Of a DNA stretch of 64,000 nucleotides, positions 35,191 through 47,030 are shown piece by piece (the stretch's first letter is position 1; each line of letters starts with the position of its first letter). The translations under genes were made by a program, and so were the position numbers. Location: assembly GCA_036346395.1 (NCBI GenBank), contig CM070601.1, positions 8,491,763 to 8,555,762 of the forward strand. Direction: 5' to 3'. Below the pieces are notes generated by a model. The model was not told the origin of the DNA. It made no database searches and saw only the letters and a list, made by a program, of their open reading frames with translations. Origin of the DNA: Hsuehochloa calcarea (lineage: Eukaryota; Streptophyta; Magnoliopsida; Poales; Poaceae).

Positions 35191-35540
35191 TTTTTAAAAT
35201 AGTATATTTTTTTTTAAAAAAAATAATTACAGAAATAATTAGTTAATTTTTTTTAACAAAACTAGATCTCTGTCGCGATAAGAAAAAAGAATTACAGAAA
35301 TAAATAGTCGCCAATTCAATTGGCGTCATTCACTTCTCTAGTGGTATACAACCCTTCAGACAAGAGTAATTAGAGATTCAATCCATATCGCCAATTGAAT
35401 TGGCAATAGAAGCCTGTTCTAAGGGCGAATGGGTCATATCGCCAATTGAAAAATACGGTATATAGGTCTAGTTTTGTAAAAAAAAAATCGGCTATTTATT
35501 TCTGTAATTCTTTTAAAAAATATATTATTATTTTAAAAAT
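35191..35540. mobile_element. Foldback (long inverted repeat) element
   Basis: The left arm TTTTTAAAATAGTATATTTT... through ATTACAGAAATAA and AACAAAACTAGATC is matched in inverted order by ...GGTCTAGTTTTGT, TATTTCTGTAATTC and ATTTTAAAAAT. Arms are about 80-90 bp. The centre carries three TCGCCAATT(C/G)AATTGGC-like palindromes. No TSD is evident. It lies about 320 bp upstream of the PPR start. Confidence 0.7.
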
Positions 35541-36934
35541 CGTGTTATTAAGAGTTAGGACTCTAAGAACATGTTCCAGTCAAGTGATGTAAAAGAGGGA
35601 CAAAATATTGTGTTTGACATAAGCACAACCAATATTGCCAACCAAGTAAATTTACTTCACAAATCCACACGGTTGTCAAAAGTAAGGGACAGGTACGAGG
35701 CACTAGATAAAGTCAGTTATTTCATCTGGAAAATAAAGATATAACAAAATGCCATATGTGTTCGACACAATAAAACTCCTGACATGTAATTTTAAACCCT
35801 ATACCACCAATAAAACCTCTCAATTCAGCGTAGCTTACAAGGAATTATGTGACTCAAACCAAGGGTGGTGCCAGACTTAGTCCACGCCCGAAGCTGGGTT
35901 AGCTTTTTCCTTGGCTGAGTCCACTGTTATATATATATTTTTAAAACAATTTCTACATATGTATTAGGTCATAAGGACTGAGGTTGCTCTGAGCCGGGAT
36001 CCGCAGCTGCTCAAACAAAACTAGAGTCTTGACACAGCCCCATCACTTGCTTCCCATCACTACATCTACATGTATATAAGCAATTACCTACCAGACTTGC
36101 TGTGCAAAAGTAAACACCATGTATATATATAAACACGAGATGTGCATAATTCTTCCGTGAATTAGCATTACGGAGGTCACAGCTTTGGCTCTCTCGAGAT
36201 CAAGATGTCTCCAGTAATCCAGTCTCAAGTACCATATAAACCCAAGAAAGGAAATGTCAATGTGATCAGCTGCCCCCTGCGCACCAGCAACTGATACCAG
36301 AAAATAGGTCAACATAGGACTGCCCAAAATGGCAAAAACCATTGATTGCTCCTTGTCCCAGCCAGCCAGCCAGCCCATTGTACAAATTATTAAGCTAGTA
36401 AATGCCTAAATGGACACACTAAACAAGATGCAGCCCAGTTTATTTTTTTGAAAAAAAATACACAAAAAATACACGTATCATTTCATTATTCATTGAGGGA
36501 ATCCAAGCCCTTCTCAGCCCACGTTTGCCCAATATTCCGTGACGCCGCCAACCCCCGTGCGGCCCAGCTTTTTCCGTGGCCCGTGGTGCGATGTTGGGCC
36601 GCACCTTGAAGCCCAGCTCTCTGCACGTCACCTCCAATCCCGTGTGCCAAGGCCTGAGAAATAAGTTTTTTTTTCTTTTCTATTACACCCCGTTTGGACC
36701 CTTTTCGCTTGGAGAGAGATTCCTCGGCAAAAAAAAAAAAAAAGGAGCATCTATGCGCCGCTTGAGACCAGTGAGACCAAAAAAAAAAAAAAAAAGAGCC
36801 TGTCTGCCTGTCACACTGTGACACTGGCAAGTTCAACTTCTTGAGAGCGTAAGCATGAATTCAGGTTCAGGTGGCTTGTTCGTGAGTTTTTGGCGCATTC
36901 GGACGTGTGAATAAATAGAGATAGATTTATCTTC
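35541..36934. other. No gene recognised
   Basis: Short frames without domains. Two A-runs of 15 or more (about 36,730 and 36,779) and a T-run near 36,667 are present. A TATATATATA tract occurs near 35,929. Confidence 0.35.
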
Positions 36935-37215
36935 AAATTAATTATAAAAATGACATCACGAGACAAGCAGAAACGCTACATGTGGTTCTATCGTGTCCTG
37001 TTGTGCAAAAATACCCACGTCCGACCCCTAAGGCACGGACAAGTAGGGACGGAACACATGGCTTGTCCATGTATCTGAAGCTCGGACTTACCTCTATCGT
37101 GCCCTTAGGGGCCGGACATGCTTCCACCGTACTCCTGGGGTGCGTAAATACCCTTGTCCGGCCCTCAGGTCATGGACAAGCCCTCGTCTGCATATCAGGT
37201 GCGCAGATTATCTCT
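36935..37215 (-). repeat. Left member of an inverted repeat pair
   Basis: Read on the minus strand this stretch contains GCAGACGAGGGCTTGTCC, ACGGTGGAAGCATGTCCGG and CATTTTTATAATTAATT. Equivalent phrases occur in the same order at 44,590-44,785 on the plus strand (GCAGACGAGGGCTTGTTC, ACGGTAGAGACATGTCCGG, TATTTTTGTAATTGATT). The pair encloses about 7.4 kb. Phrases with CCCTTAGGGGCCGGAC recur inside each copy. Confidence 0.65.
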
Positions 37216-37428
37216 CCTCTAGAAAAATATTATTTGTAGGAAATTTTAAATATCACAAATTAGCTCAAAAAATATGAATTTGTTTAAGGCTCATGACACA
37301 CTCAATGTACTTGCTTGTGTAATATTTTCATAAATTTATATGTTCTGAATTTTTCTCAAAAATTTATTTAAGTCTACTATTTGTACGAATTTCTAAATAT
37401 AGAAAATGACCTCTAAAAATCATGATTT

Positions 37429-38926
37429 TGTTGGACCGAAAAGGCGATTAGGGGGGTGAATAGGAGCACGCTCACTTTTTCATAAATAATTGATTGAATA
37501 ATATTTTACTCCAGTAGCTATGGAAACTATAAAGATCAATGTACCAGTACAGCGGAAGACTAGTATTGAAACTAATTTAACCCCTTAAGTAATGAGCAAC
37601 ACAAGCTAAAGCTAAAACTAGCGGTCGAACCATGGCGATTTCCTGGCGGTGCGACCGGTGTATAGACGATCGGCCGTGGCCTACATAATGAATCAAAGCG
37701 CCGATGAAGAAGTTGCAAATAGATGAAACTTTTGATATACAACTTCAAACTTGATGACACTTGGAACACACCTTCTCTATGATATCAAGAAGCTGTTCCA
37801 ATCGAAGATTGTGATAATTTTTGGAAGAATAAGGATCCTTTTCGTTTGATTGAAGAAGGGTTCAAAACCGGGTCAAAACAAAAACTTGATCAAAAATGTT
37901 GCTCGTGGGTGATTGATGATCCAAGATAGGTTCCCACACGTCACAGCAAGCTAGATCACGTGAAGAATTCAATCAAAAACTCGCGGATCAAAGAAAGACT
38001 CAAAATCATCAAATATAGAGAAAGAATGCAATGAGACAAGATATGATCAAACTTTTCTTTGATTGATTTACATAATATGAGCTTACAGTCTCTCCATCAA
38101 TGGAGGACAATGCTCAATCCAAGAGCACGAAAATCACATCAAAATCTTTAGAACCCTAGCCTCCACAAAAGCTCTCCCTAAGAAAATTAGGGTTTCAAAA
38201 AGCAAAAGAGACGAAGCGGAGGTGCAACTACCTCCCTCCTCTATTTATAGTGGAGGCTTAGACCTTCTAGAAGTTTGACTCAATTGGGCTCCCGTTAAGG
38301 CCTAAAACAAACGAGACACATACGCACGCATTTTAATGCGCCGTTTTTAACACCCCTTGACCTAATTTGCTACATCTTGTGCCTTTTATTAGCCAATAGG
38401 TCACCCTTGTCCATCTTGCGTCACGCTTGAGTTCATTGACCTCACCCGACATCGTCGATTGTTCTGGACCCCAGGTCTCCAAGCCTAGTCCCGATCATCC
38501 TCGTCGTTGACCACCAAGCAACCTGCACAACAATAGACAAGTAAACCGAATTTGGAAACAAGTTCTTCACAACTTGACCCTTGTTAGTCAAATCATGCAT
38601 CATCCAACATATATGCCCTGAAACTCTTGACTTTGACATAACAACCGAATATCACCGCCACGGGCGGCGATGAAGGCTCCTTCGACCACCCCACTCGCGG
38701 TGTGGCTTAACCGGTTGTGTTTCCTCTGAATTTTTCAATCCAATAGAACTTTTGAGACTCCAAAATTATGGGACCAAGTGCATAGAATCTCCTCTCTTGC
38801 CTACACCTCTATTTTGGAAATTATCTCAAACCTATCTTGGACCGGCTTAGGATTTTAGGTCTAACAAATTTAACACCATTGGTCACATCATCATAAGATT
38901 TGGAGTATATCCCTATGATATCCACA
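37429..38926 (-). mobile_element. Solo LTR, 1.50 kb, TSD GATTT (second, inverted copy)
   Basis: Bounded by GATTT at 37,424-37,428 and 38,927-38,931. Read on the minus strand it starts TGTGGATATCATAGGG and ends TCGGTCCAACA. It matches 16,584-18,301 along its length, including the TATA box (38,241-38,250) and the AAACCCTAATTTTC leader. It retains the canonical TG...CA ends lost in the first copy. There is no internal coding region, so it is a solo LTR. Frames inside are not genes. Confidence 0.9.
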
Positions 38927-38931
38927 GATTT

Positions 38932-39261
38932 GTTTTGAAGGCTTCTTACATAGTGTACTTGTTTGTAGAATTTTTGTAGAATTTTATATGTTATGAAATT
39001 TATCTCAAAAATTAGGGTTTTAGGTCTCGAAAATTATGGTTGTAGGTTTCGAAAATTAGGTTTCATGATTTTACGTGAACGATTATCAGGTGTTTTAGGA
39101 TTTTGTGAATTAATGTCCAAATCAACAAGGGATACGCGTTTGTCAACATGACGACGACGCATCGGCTCCACGCCTTTATCCAGGGCCACCACTCGGAGGC
39201 TGAGGGACCCAGGAAAATGTGTGATATAGTGCACGTGCACATCGGGGTATGTATGCCGTTG
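38932..39261. other. Spacer with short direct repeats
   Basis: AT-rich. Near 39,010-39,060 the phrase TAGG(T/G)(T/C)TCGAAAATTA is repeated three times in tandem. No gene. Confidence 0.4.
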
Positions 39262-40215
39262 TGATGAGGACATGACCCTTATGAATATAATCATATTTGC
39301 TATGCTTGCTACTCCAATTACAAGAACTCATACGCTTCACTTAAATTATCAGGTAGGCTCGTTTTTAGGAGGATATTTATATTATATGAACTATACGATG
39401 CTACCTAATGGTGAAAATATATATTTGTGCAGCATCACATCACTTGTTGTCCAAGCTAAGCAAGAGTTCGAGCTGAACATGTTTTGGAATCCAATTCGGC
39501 CTCCGGAGACAGTTCTGACTTCAAACGTGCATAACTTTCACATATAGAGTCCGTTTGAGTTCCACGAGGACTTGATGGAAATCTTATCTCGTCCTTTTTC
39601 CAACGGATCCGACCTTACCTTCAAATTTCTTCTGTGGATTCCACAATCACTAAAAGAAGATACTACGTCACCTATTTGGACCAAATTAGGCCTTATAATG
39701 CTTAGGCCCAAGAGAAGGCGCCACCCTAGACGGCCCGTATTGTTCATGAGGTACTATGCATGCATAAACAGTACCATAAATAGTATCACCCCCTATTTTG
39801 TTACATATATGCGGCTTCCCCTTCCCTGTATAAAGAGGTAGCACCCCTCTAGTTTCCTTGAATTTTGTTTAGTTAAAAGTTAGCTTCGTTGCAACTTCGT
39901 GTATTGGCTTGAGTCGATTAGACCAACCATAATACCGCTTTAAAATCCCAACTTTATCAAATATTTCAATCTTTTTTGCAATTTCAGATTGCTTATTATC
40001 TTGTTCTTGCGTGTTCTTCGATTGCATGCAGGAATAGACCTTCGTGGTCAGGTCGATCGTGCTTCTAGCAAGGTCAATAACGATCTTGAAGTTGGTTCAG
40101 CGATTGCCGGGCATATTGGTCGTGTGCGATTGGTAGCCGAATCATGAGAGTCGTCTCTGCCAAAATCGACTTATCATTCTCACCGAAAGATCGGGACACC
40201 CATTGTTGCATCAGG

Positions 40216-40227
40216 TGGTATCAGAGC
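40216..40227 (+). other. Primer-binding site of element A
   Basis: TGGTATCAGAGC is complementary to the 3' end of initiator tRNA-Met. It lies 2 bases after the LTR end CATCA and recurs at 43,213-43,224 in element B. Confidence 0.8.
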
Positions 40228-40484
40228 TACCGTTCATTGGTGAGAATTTTTTCCCTACAGTCCACAAAGCCATGAAAAATAATATTAGGGTTAGTTCATC
40301 CCTGTCCGAGCCCATTGTGCTTTGCAATTTTTCTTTTCGGTATTTTTTGCTTGTTGAATTATTGGTTACATTATAGCGTTTAGTTGCTGATTTCTAGTTC
40401 TAGTTATTGTCTAATTTATCATTATCTAGTTTGTATCTTAATATTTGTGTTCCTTTGCGTATATTCACCATTGTGTCCGACTTT

Positions 40485-41240
40485 GCGCCAAACAATCTCT
40501 TGCCGCTCACTGTCGCGGCAACCTAAAACTCCTGCCATCACTGCCGCGGCAACAACAATCTCTGCTGCTGCTGCCACTCCCTGTTGTGGAAACCACCACC
40601 TCCTGCCATTTGCTGCCGCGGCAAACAAATTATCCTGCCATCGCTGCCGTAGCAACTAAAACCTCCAGCCATCGCTGCCGCAGCAAATACAATCTCTACC
40701 GCAGCTACCCATCTCTGCCAATCCCTGCTGCGGCACTGAAAAATAGCCTACAGGCACTGCCACTTGCTGCTGAGGCGCGCACCTTGCCGCTAATGCCACT
40801 TCCCTACCGTGGCACCAAAAACGTTCTTCCGCCGCTGCTGTGACACGCATATTGCACTACCACTGATTCCTCTCGCTGCCGCAACAACCGCAGCGCCTGC
40901 CACCTCTTTCCTTCCGCTGCTGTGGCAAACAAAACACATCCCCTACCGCGACAGCTATATCTGCTGCCAATCATTGCCGTCATATCTGAACTAGTTGCCG
41001 CGGTAGCCACCAACGCGCCCCTGTCGCCGCCGTAGTAGCCGAAACTCCTGCCGCCGCTTGATCTTCGTTGACGTGGCTGCCCAAGTCCTCTTGCCGCCAT
41101 TGCTACTTCCTACCGTGGCAGACACTGATCACTGCCGTCGCTGCCTCTTACCGCCGGTACAACCTCGTGCCAAGCCACTACTGCCACGCCTGCCGCAGCA
41201 ACTGTTTTCTTTGAGGCAGCAAATATTTTCTCGACTGCGG
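40485..41240. repeat. CTGCCGCGGCAAC motif array in the leader of element A
   Basis: About 20 or more copies of a 13-base palindrome-centred motif (CTGCCGC(G/T)GCAAC and variants), spaced about 25-45 bp apart and separated by pyrimidine-rich text. GCCGCGGC is self-complementary. The array is shared with 43,476-44,215. Confidence 0.85.
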
Positions 41241-42398
41241 CATGCTACAATATCAGCCGTCGTTTTGAAGTTTTGGAAAGGAGCAATAATCAAAAGGGGA
41301 AACTCTAATATGTTGGTTTCAGTTATTCAAGAGTGGAAAAACCAGAATAAAAAAAGAAGGTAGAAAAAAGAGAGACACCTTTGCCAAAAGCAGTGAAAAT
41401 TGGTGGAGTCCTTCTACATATAGCCACAAGACTGCACAAAAAAAATTCAGACGGTTTGGCCCAAGGGGTTGAAATATATAGTAGTTTCAAATTTGAACCC
41501 GAGTCGGTTTTGAGACCGAATACGATTCCTTTTCCGAGACACCTTCAGTAAAATAGGCATAACTTTTGCATACGGTATCCGTTTTGGACGTTCTTGTTCT
41601 CGTTGAAAAGCTAACAACGAGGCACATTCTTTCTAGCTAATACACTAATGGCCCTCTAGGGGCCCTAAAATTGGCTATCTTCGGCCCCGAATTTGTGTTA
41701 GAAATTTTGGTTTATGTTTTTTGCCGTTTCTTTTAGCATTCCCTTTGGAATTTGTGGTTCGCCTCAACTGCAAAGTTGTAGATCTTGTCGAAACGTTTCA
41801 AACAAGCATATATAAGCCATATGAAACTTTAATTTTCATGTTTTGAGACTAGTTTTTTTACTACTTCAACTAGGGGGATGTTTACATTGTACGTTATTAT
41901 TATTTTGTGCTCTACATCGTGTGAAAAGTCTTGTGCCCCTACAGAGAAGTTAGAGTAGTTGGCTAGCGTCTCTCCTAGCACTTGGTGTGAGAATTTTTCT
42001 TTTCTTACATCAAGTCATATTGATCTTTGCGTGTGCGTTCATACACTTTTCTTGGTAGCATTTGGTTAGCTAGCTCTTTCTAGGCTAGGATCAGCAACAT
42101 TGACTAGTACTTTGAATAATTTTTCAACTTGCATTTACTGATTTAATTGTTGCTAATCGTTGCTACCATATTAAAGTCTATCCTAGCTTCACCTCTACCA
42201 TTGCACAGGTACCAGTTGCTTGCAATCGCTTTGTCAATCTTCGGAGATTGTTGACACCGACACTAGTTGACAGTCATCGCCTGTTTGCTTGCTAATAATT
42301 GGTAAAAACTTGGTATGAGCTTGAGTGTGAGCGACTTTGAGACTCCAGATCCTAGCAGTTGATAAGAACATATACTTGTGATTTATTTTCTACTAACC

Positions 42399-42833
42399 AT
42401 GGCAGGTTTACAGGATGATTACGAGCTAGATCCACGTCTTGTTCAAGCCATTGAATGGGAGCGCAAGAAAGTTCGCGAGGAAGATGCACGTTTGAGACAA
42501 GCTCTTCACAACGGGAGGTATGTGATCGTGATAGTACATCCAGTAAAACTGAAATCACCTTGCTATCCGAACAAGAGGACAAAGTATAAAGTAGCAAAAC
42601 TAAACTTCAATCAACAAAACCTGCCAAACCATAAGGGTGGCGGCCACTATGTAAAGGAGGAAAAGTGGGGCGGCGTGTATCATTCACCACAGCGATTGCC
42701 AAACCCTAGGTGCCCACTCGAATTACATACCAAATTGAGCCTTATAATGCTTATGCCCAAGGGAAGGTGTCACCCTAGACAACCCGTATTGTTCATGAGG
42801 TACTATTCATGCATGAAACAGTGCCATGAGTAG
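42399..42833 (+). pseudogene. Gag start of element A fused to foreign sequence
   Basis: From the ATG at 42,399 about 40 residues are plausible Gag (acidic, then a helical ERKKVREEDARLRQALHNGR run). The frame then passes through unrelated sequence (42,520-42,724) and into the truncated LTR of element B, ending at 42,833. It is a junction frame, not a functional gene. Confidence 0.5.
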
Positions 42834-44584
42834 TATCACACCCCTCTAGTTTCCTTGGATTTTGTTTAGTTAAAAGTTAGCTTCGTTGCAATTTCGTGTA
42901 TTGGCTTCAGTCGATTAGACCAACCATAATACCACTTCAAAATCCAAACTTTATGAAATATTTTAATCTTATTTGCAATTTCAGATTGCTTATTATCTTG
43001 TTCTTGTGTGTTCTTCGATTGCATGCGGGAATAGACCTTCGTGGTCAGGTCGACCGTGCTTCTAGCAAGGTCGATAACGATTTTGAAGTTGGTTCAGCGA
43101 TTGCCGGTCATATTGGTCGCGTGCGATTGGTAGCCGAATCGTGACAGCCGTCTCCACCAAAATCGAGTTATCCTTATCACCAAAAGATCAGGACACCCAT
43201 TATCGCATCAGGTGGTATCAGAGCTACAGTTCATCAGTGAGAAAATTTCCCTACAGTCCACAAAGACACGGAAAAAATATTAGGGTTAGTTCATCTCTGT
43301 CCGAGCCCCATTGTGCTTTGCAATTTTTCTTTTCGGTAATTTTTGTTTGTTGAATTATTGGTTACATTGTAGTGTCTAGTTGCTGATTTCTAGTTCTAGT
43401 TATTGTCTAGTTTGCATCTTAATCTTCGTGTTCCTTTGCGTAGCTTCATCATTACGCCTGACTTCGTGCCAAACAATCTCCTGCCGCTCGCTGTCGCGGC
43501 AACCAAAAATCCTGCCATCTCTGCCGCCGCTGTCACCCCCTGCCGCGGAAACCACCACCTCTTGCCATTTGCTGCCGCGGCAAACAAATCATCCTGCCAT
43601 CGCTGCGGTTGCAAATAAAACTTCCAGCCATCGCTGCCGCGGCAAACACAATCTCTACCGCAGCTACCCATCTCTGCCAATCCCTGCCGCGGCACTGAAA
43701 AACAGCCTACCGCCGCTGCCACTTGCTACCGGGGCACGCATATTGCCGCTACTGCCGCTTCCCTACCGCGGCACCAAAAACGTTCTGCCACCATTGCCGC
43801 GACACACATATTGTACTACCACTGATTCCTCTCGCTGCTGCGACAACCACAGCGTCTGCCACAGCTTTCCTTCCACTACTGTGGCAAATAAAACACACCC
43901 CTGCCGTGGCAACTATATCTGCTGCCAATCATTGCCGTGGTAGACAAAACAGCTGCCTTGGTAGCCACCAGGGCGCCCCTGCCGCCGCCGCTATCAATCT
44001 TTGCCGTGGTAGCCAAAACTCTTGCCGCCGCTTGATCCTCCTTGTCGTGGCAGCCCAAGTCCTCCTACCGCCATTGCTACTTCCTGTCGTGGCAGACAAT
44101 GATTGCTGTCGCCGCTGCCTCTTACTGCGGCGACAACCTCATGCCAAGCCACCGCTGCCACGCCTGCAGTGGCAACTGTTTTCATTGACGCGGCAAATAT
44201 TTTCTCAGCCGCGGCATGCTACAATATCAGCCGCCGTTTTGAAGTTTCGAAAAGGAGCAAGAATCAAAAGGGAAAACTCTAATCAGTTGGTTTCAGTTGT
44301 TCAAGAGTGGAAATACCAGAAGAAAAAAAAGAAGGTAGAAAAAAGAGACACATTTGCCAAAACCAGTGAAAATTGGTGAAATCCTTCACATATAGCCACA
44401 AGATTGCACAAAAAATTCAGACAGTTTGCCATGAGGGTTTGAAATATGTAGCAGTTTCAAATTTGAACCCGAATCGGTTTCGAGACCGAGTACGATTCCG
44501 TTTTCGAGACACCTTCAGTAAAATAGACATAACTTTTGCATACGGTATCCGTTTTAAACGTTCTTGTACTCGTTGGAAAGCTAA
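42725..44584 (+). mobile_element. Truncated Ty3/gypsy element B (partial LTR and leader)
   Basis: This stretch repeats 39,680-41,612 of element A in the same orientation. It starts inside the LTR at ACCAAATTGAGCC, ends the LTR at CGCATCA (43,210), has the primer site at 43,213-43,224 and continues through the motif array to GAAAGCTAAC at about 44,584. Compared with A it lacks about 60 bp of the LTR containing the TATA box (junction at about 42,840). Nothing of gag or pol remains. Confidence 0.8.
43476..44215. repeat. CTGCCGCGGCAAC motif array in the leader of element B
   Basis: The same array type as in element A, with some motif copies closer to the consensus. Long frames here (187 and 218 residues) are repeat translations. 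Confidence 0.85.
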
Positions 44585-44589
44585 CGAAG

Positions 44590-44785
44590 GTGTGCAGACG
44601 AGGGCTTGTTCGTGCCCTTAGGGCCGAACGAAGGTGCTTCTGTGCCCTGGGGCACAGTGGAGGCCCCTAGAGGCACGGTAGAGACATGTCCGGCCTTTAG
44701 GGACACTGACAAATCACTTATTGTATCCCCGTTTGTCGGTGGTGCTATTTTTGTAATTGATTAGGAGAGAAAGCTATTTTCGTTA
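44590..44785 (+). repeat. Right member of the inverted repeat pair
   Basis: Matches 36,935-37,215 in inverted orientation. It abuts the truncated end of element B, so the break of B and the start of this repeat coincide within a few bases. Confidence 0.65.
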
Positions 44786-47030
44786 ATTCATATACCAAAC
44801 AGTGTGAAATACATGCCAAAAATGCTAAAAACTTCTTGTTCGTCTCTCAGCAATTCAACATTGTGCTGGTACACTTGCTAGTTACTTTTGCATGCATGCA
44901 TGGAACATTCGGCTGGCTTTTGTTCCTCGGCGCTGGAGGTCTGGTCAGGCAACAACATTGTTGTAATGAGAAGCGAATTGTCGTCCTCAACTTCTCATCC
45001 TAGTCGATCTGTCACTCTAGGATTAAGCTCTCGTCACCCTCCTTGCTAGGCGTGCTCACCCGAGGACATTAGCCGAATGAACGCTATGTCTCATTAATTA
45101 CTCAAGTTGTTGTTGTTTTCTGACTTGCTCCGTAATTTCAACCATAAGTACGTGTATATTTACGGATGCTAGCCAAGTTCGGGGCCGCTGTTAGCCTGTT
45201 AGGTGGCTTACGTACGATGTTTTGCCTTCTCGTGGGCTGTTGGGTCACTGTCCCTCTGAAGTCATCAAGATTAAGTGGCAGAACCACACAATGAGATTTG
45301 TTTTAAAAATACATGTTAACTAGAGAATAATGTTTTAGAACCAAATAAGGGATTCCATGGATGATCTCAACAAGTTGAACCACGTACGGTAAAAGAAATC
45401 AAACATGACTACACCTGTACGGCGCAATGCCCAAGCAGCACAGCGGATGAACCGAGCCTCGGGCGCGCTGCCCTCGAACCCGCTAAGTTGGTAAACGACG
45501 CAAGATGGATCGAGCTCGCGGGCAGCAGATGAAGCCCACGCCACGTGCACACACCCGCCCGCCCGCACGCCACTACACATGTGGTTCTCGCAGCTCATCG
45601 AGCTTTTGGATGAATCGTCGTGTTTCTTTAGTTACAATACTAGTACAAAATTATAAAAATAGTATTACAATAGACACCTGATGAGTTTTTAAACCGCGGT
45701 AGACCACCTACTATACTCTCAATTCGCGTCTGAAACATAGCTGCCTACGGGGGAACATGCGTAGGCCATCTGCTTTGTTCGTATGTCGTCTTGCTGCGAA
45801 ATAAGAGTATGATAAATGGTCTGTCGTGGTCTGGGAATGAAGCAGATGGTTTTCGCAGACTGGAGCGTGATAAGAATACCAATATTATTTGAATGCAGGA
45901 GAGCTAAATTTACTATTTTGTTTCGGAAGGAAACTAAGCGAGCAAAAACACCAGCTTCTTGGGTAAAAACGTGCATCCGCTGGTCGACCGGTCGTTTTTG
46001 TCCGCGGTGATACGTCCAACGAGGCCGATGAAATTATCCGCGCTGCAGACGCCCGGTGATGTCGCCGTGCGCCTTTGCCTGAGAGGGAATTCGATCGATG
46101 GATGGACGAGCGGGCCGCCTGCCGCATGTTTGCATAATTTGATCTTGGTTTTCCTCCTCGGGTGAGCAGGCCATGTGTTGCATGGCTGATTTTGATGGGC
46201 GGATGGGCCATGGAGGATCCGTGCTTAGCCATCCCTCGCCGTTGCCGCAAAACTATCGTTTTCAGGATGCCATGTGTGCGGTGAGTCGCAGCTTGCGAGG
46301 GTTGAATTCTCGTACATGGATAGCTCTGAAGTTTCTTTTACTACTGAAAACCTAACACCAAATTTTACGGTAAATTCCACTGGAATGCTACGGTAAATTC
46401 CATACTCGGTAAAGAAAAATTGCGTGGAATTAGGACCCAGTTACTACCGCATTCTTCAACCATGGTTTTCTATTAGTACTAGTGGAATCGTATAGGCCAG
46501 CTTTAGTTGATACGGAGGAGAAAAAGAGCTACATAAATATCTCTCTGAATAGGTTTTTACGATAGCTCGTGCTTCCATTACAATTTTATTGAGAAATAAC
46601 TTCCATTACAAATCCTCTCACAACATATATAGCTGTTGCACCAACGATGTTGGTGAATCCGCAATAAAGCTTTGTGAGTTTCGTATAACTGCGACATCAT
46701 TTTCCCTCTCTCCTTTTTCACTGTTCCACTTGAGTGCTAAGAGAGCAAAAGATGACCTTTATGGTGCATGTGGAGAAATAAAATAGAGTACCAAACCCGT
46801 CCATGATGTATAATTTCGTGTTTGGAAAATGCTTCACGTTTTCGTCCTAATCGTGTACGATGACCTACCGCGCGCCCGTGCCGTCCCCGGCTGGCCGCCT
46901 GCATCTCTGCCCGGCCCACGCCGCCCTGGCCATGCGCCCACGCCTGTTTCTCTGTCCTCCCTTCTCTGCTTGCGCCCTGACCTCGTCAGCATGCGCCCAT
47001 GCCTCCCCAAGCTCGTGCCCGCGTCGCACC
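44786..47030. other. No gene recognised
   Basis: Mixed sequence with only short frames lacking domains. No LTR ends, tRNA or clear promoter were found. Confidence 0.35.

Larger units (their letters stand above)
39262..42519 (+). mobile_element. Truncated Ty3/gypsy element A (5' LTR, leader, start of gag)
   Basis: The LTR (39,262-40,213) starts TGATGAGGACATGACC and ends TTGCATCA, followed by GG and an initiator-Met primer site TGGTATCAGAGC (40,216-40,227). This LTR edge type is that of plant chromovirus elements. A TATA box (39,829-39,835) lies in the LTR. The 2.2-kb leader includes the CTGCCGCGGCAAC array and stretches to an ATG at 42,399. The gag fragment reads MAGLQDDYELDPRLVQAIEW and then loses similarity near 42,519. 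Pol and the 3' LTR are absent. Confidence 0.72.

Noticed and set aside
38861..38866. TGTTAGACC (minus strand) as the start of the second solo LTR
   Set aside because: It gave only a 4 of 5 match for the TSD. Extending to TGTGGATATC at 38,926 gives an exact GATTT TSD and matches the first copy.
43380..44379. 187- and 218-residue frames as genes
   Set aside because: They are translations of the CTGCCGCGGCAAC array in a gypsy leader and are not conserved between the two copies.
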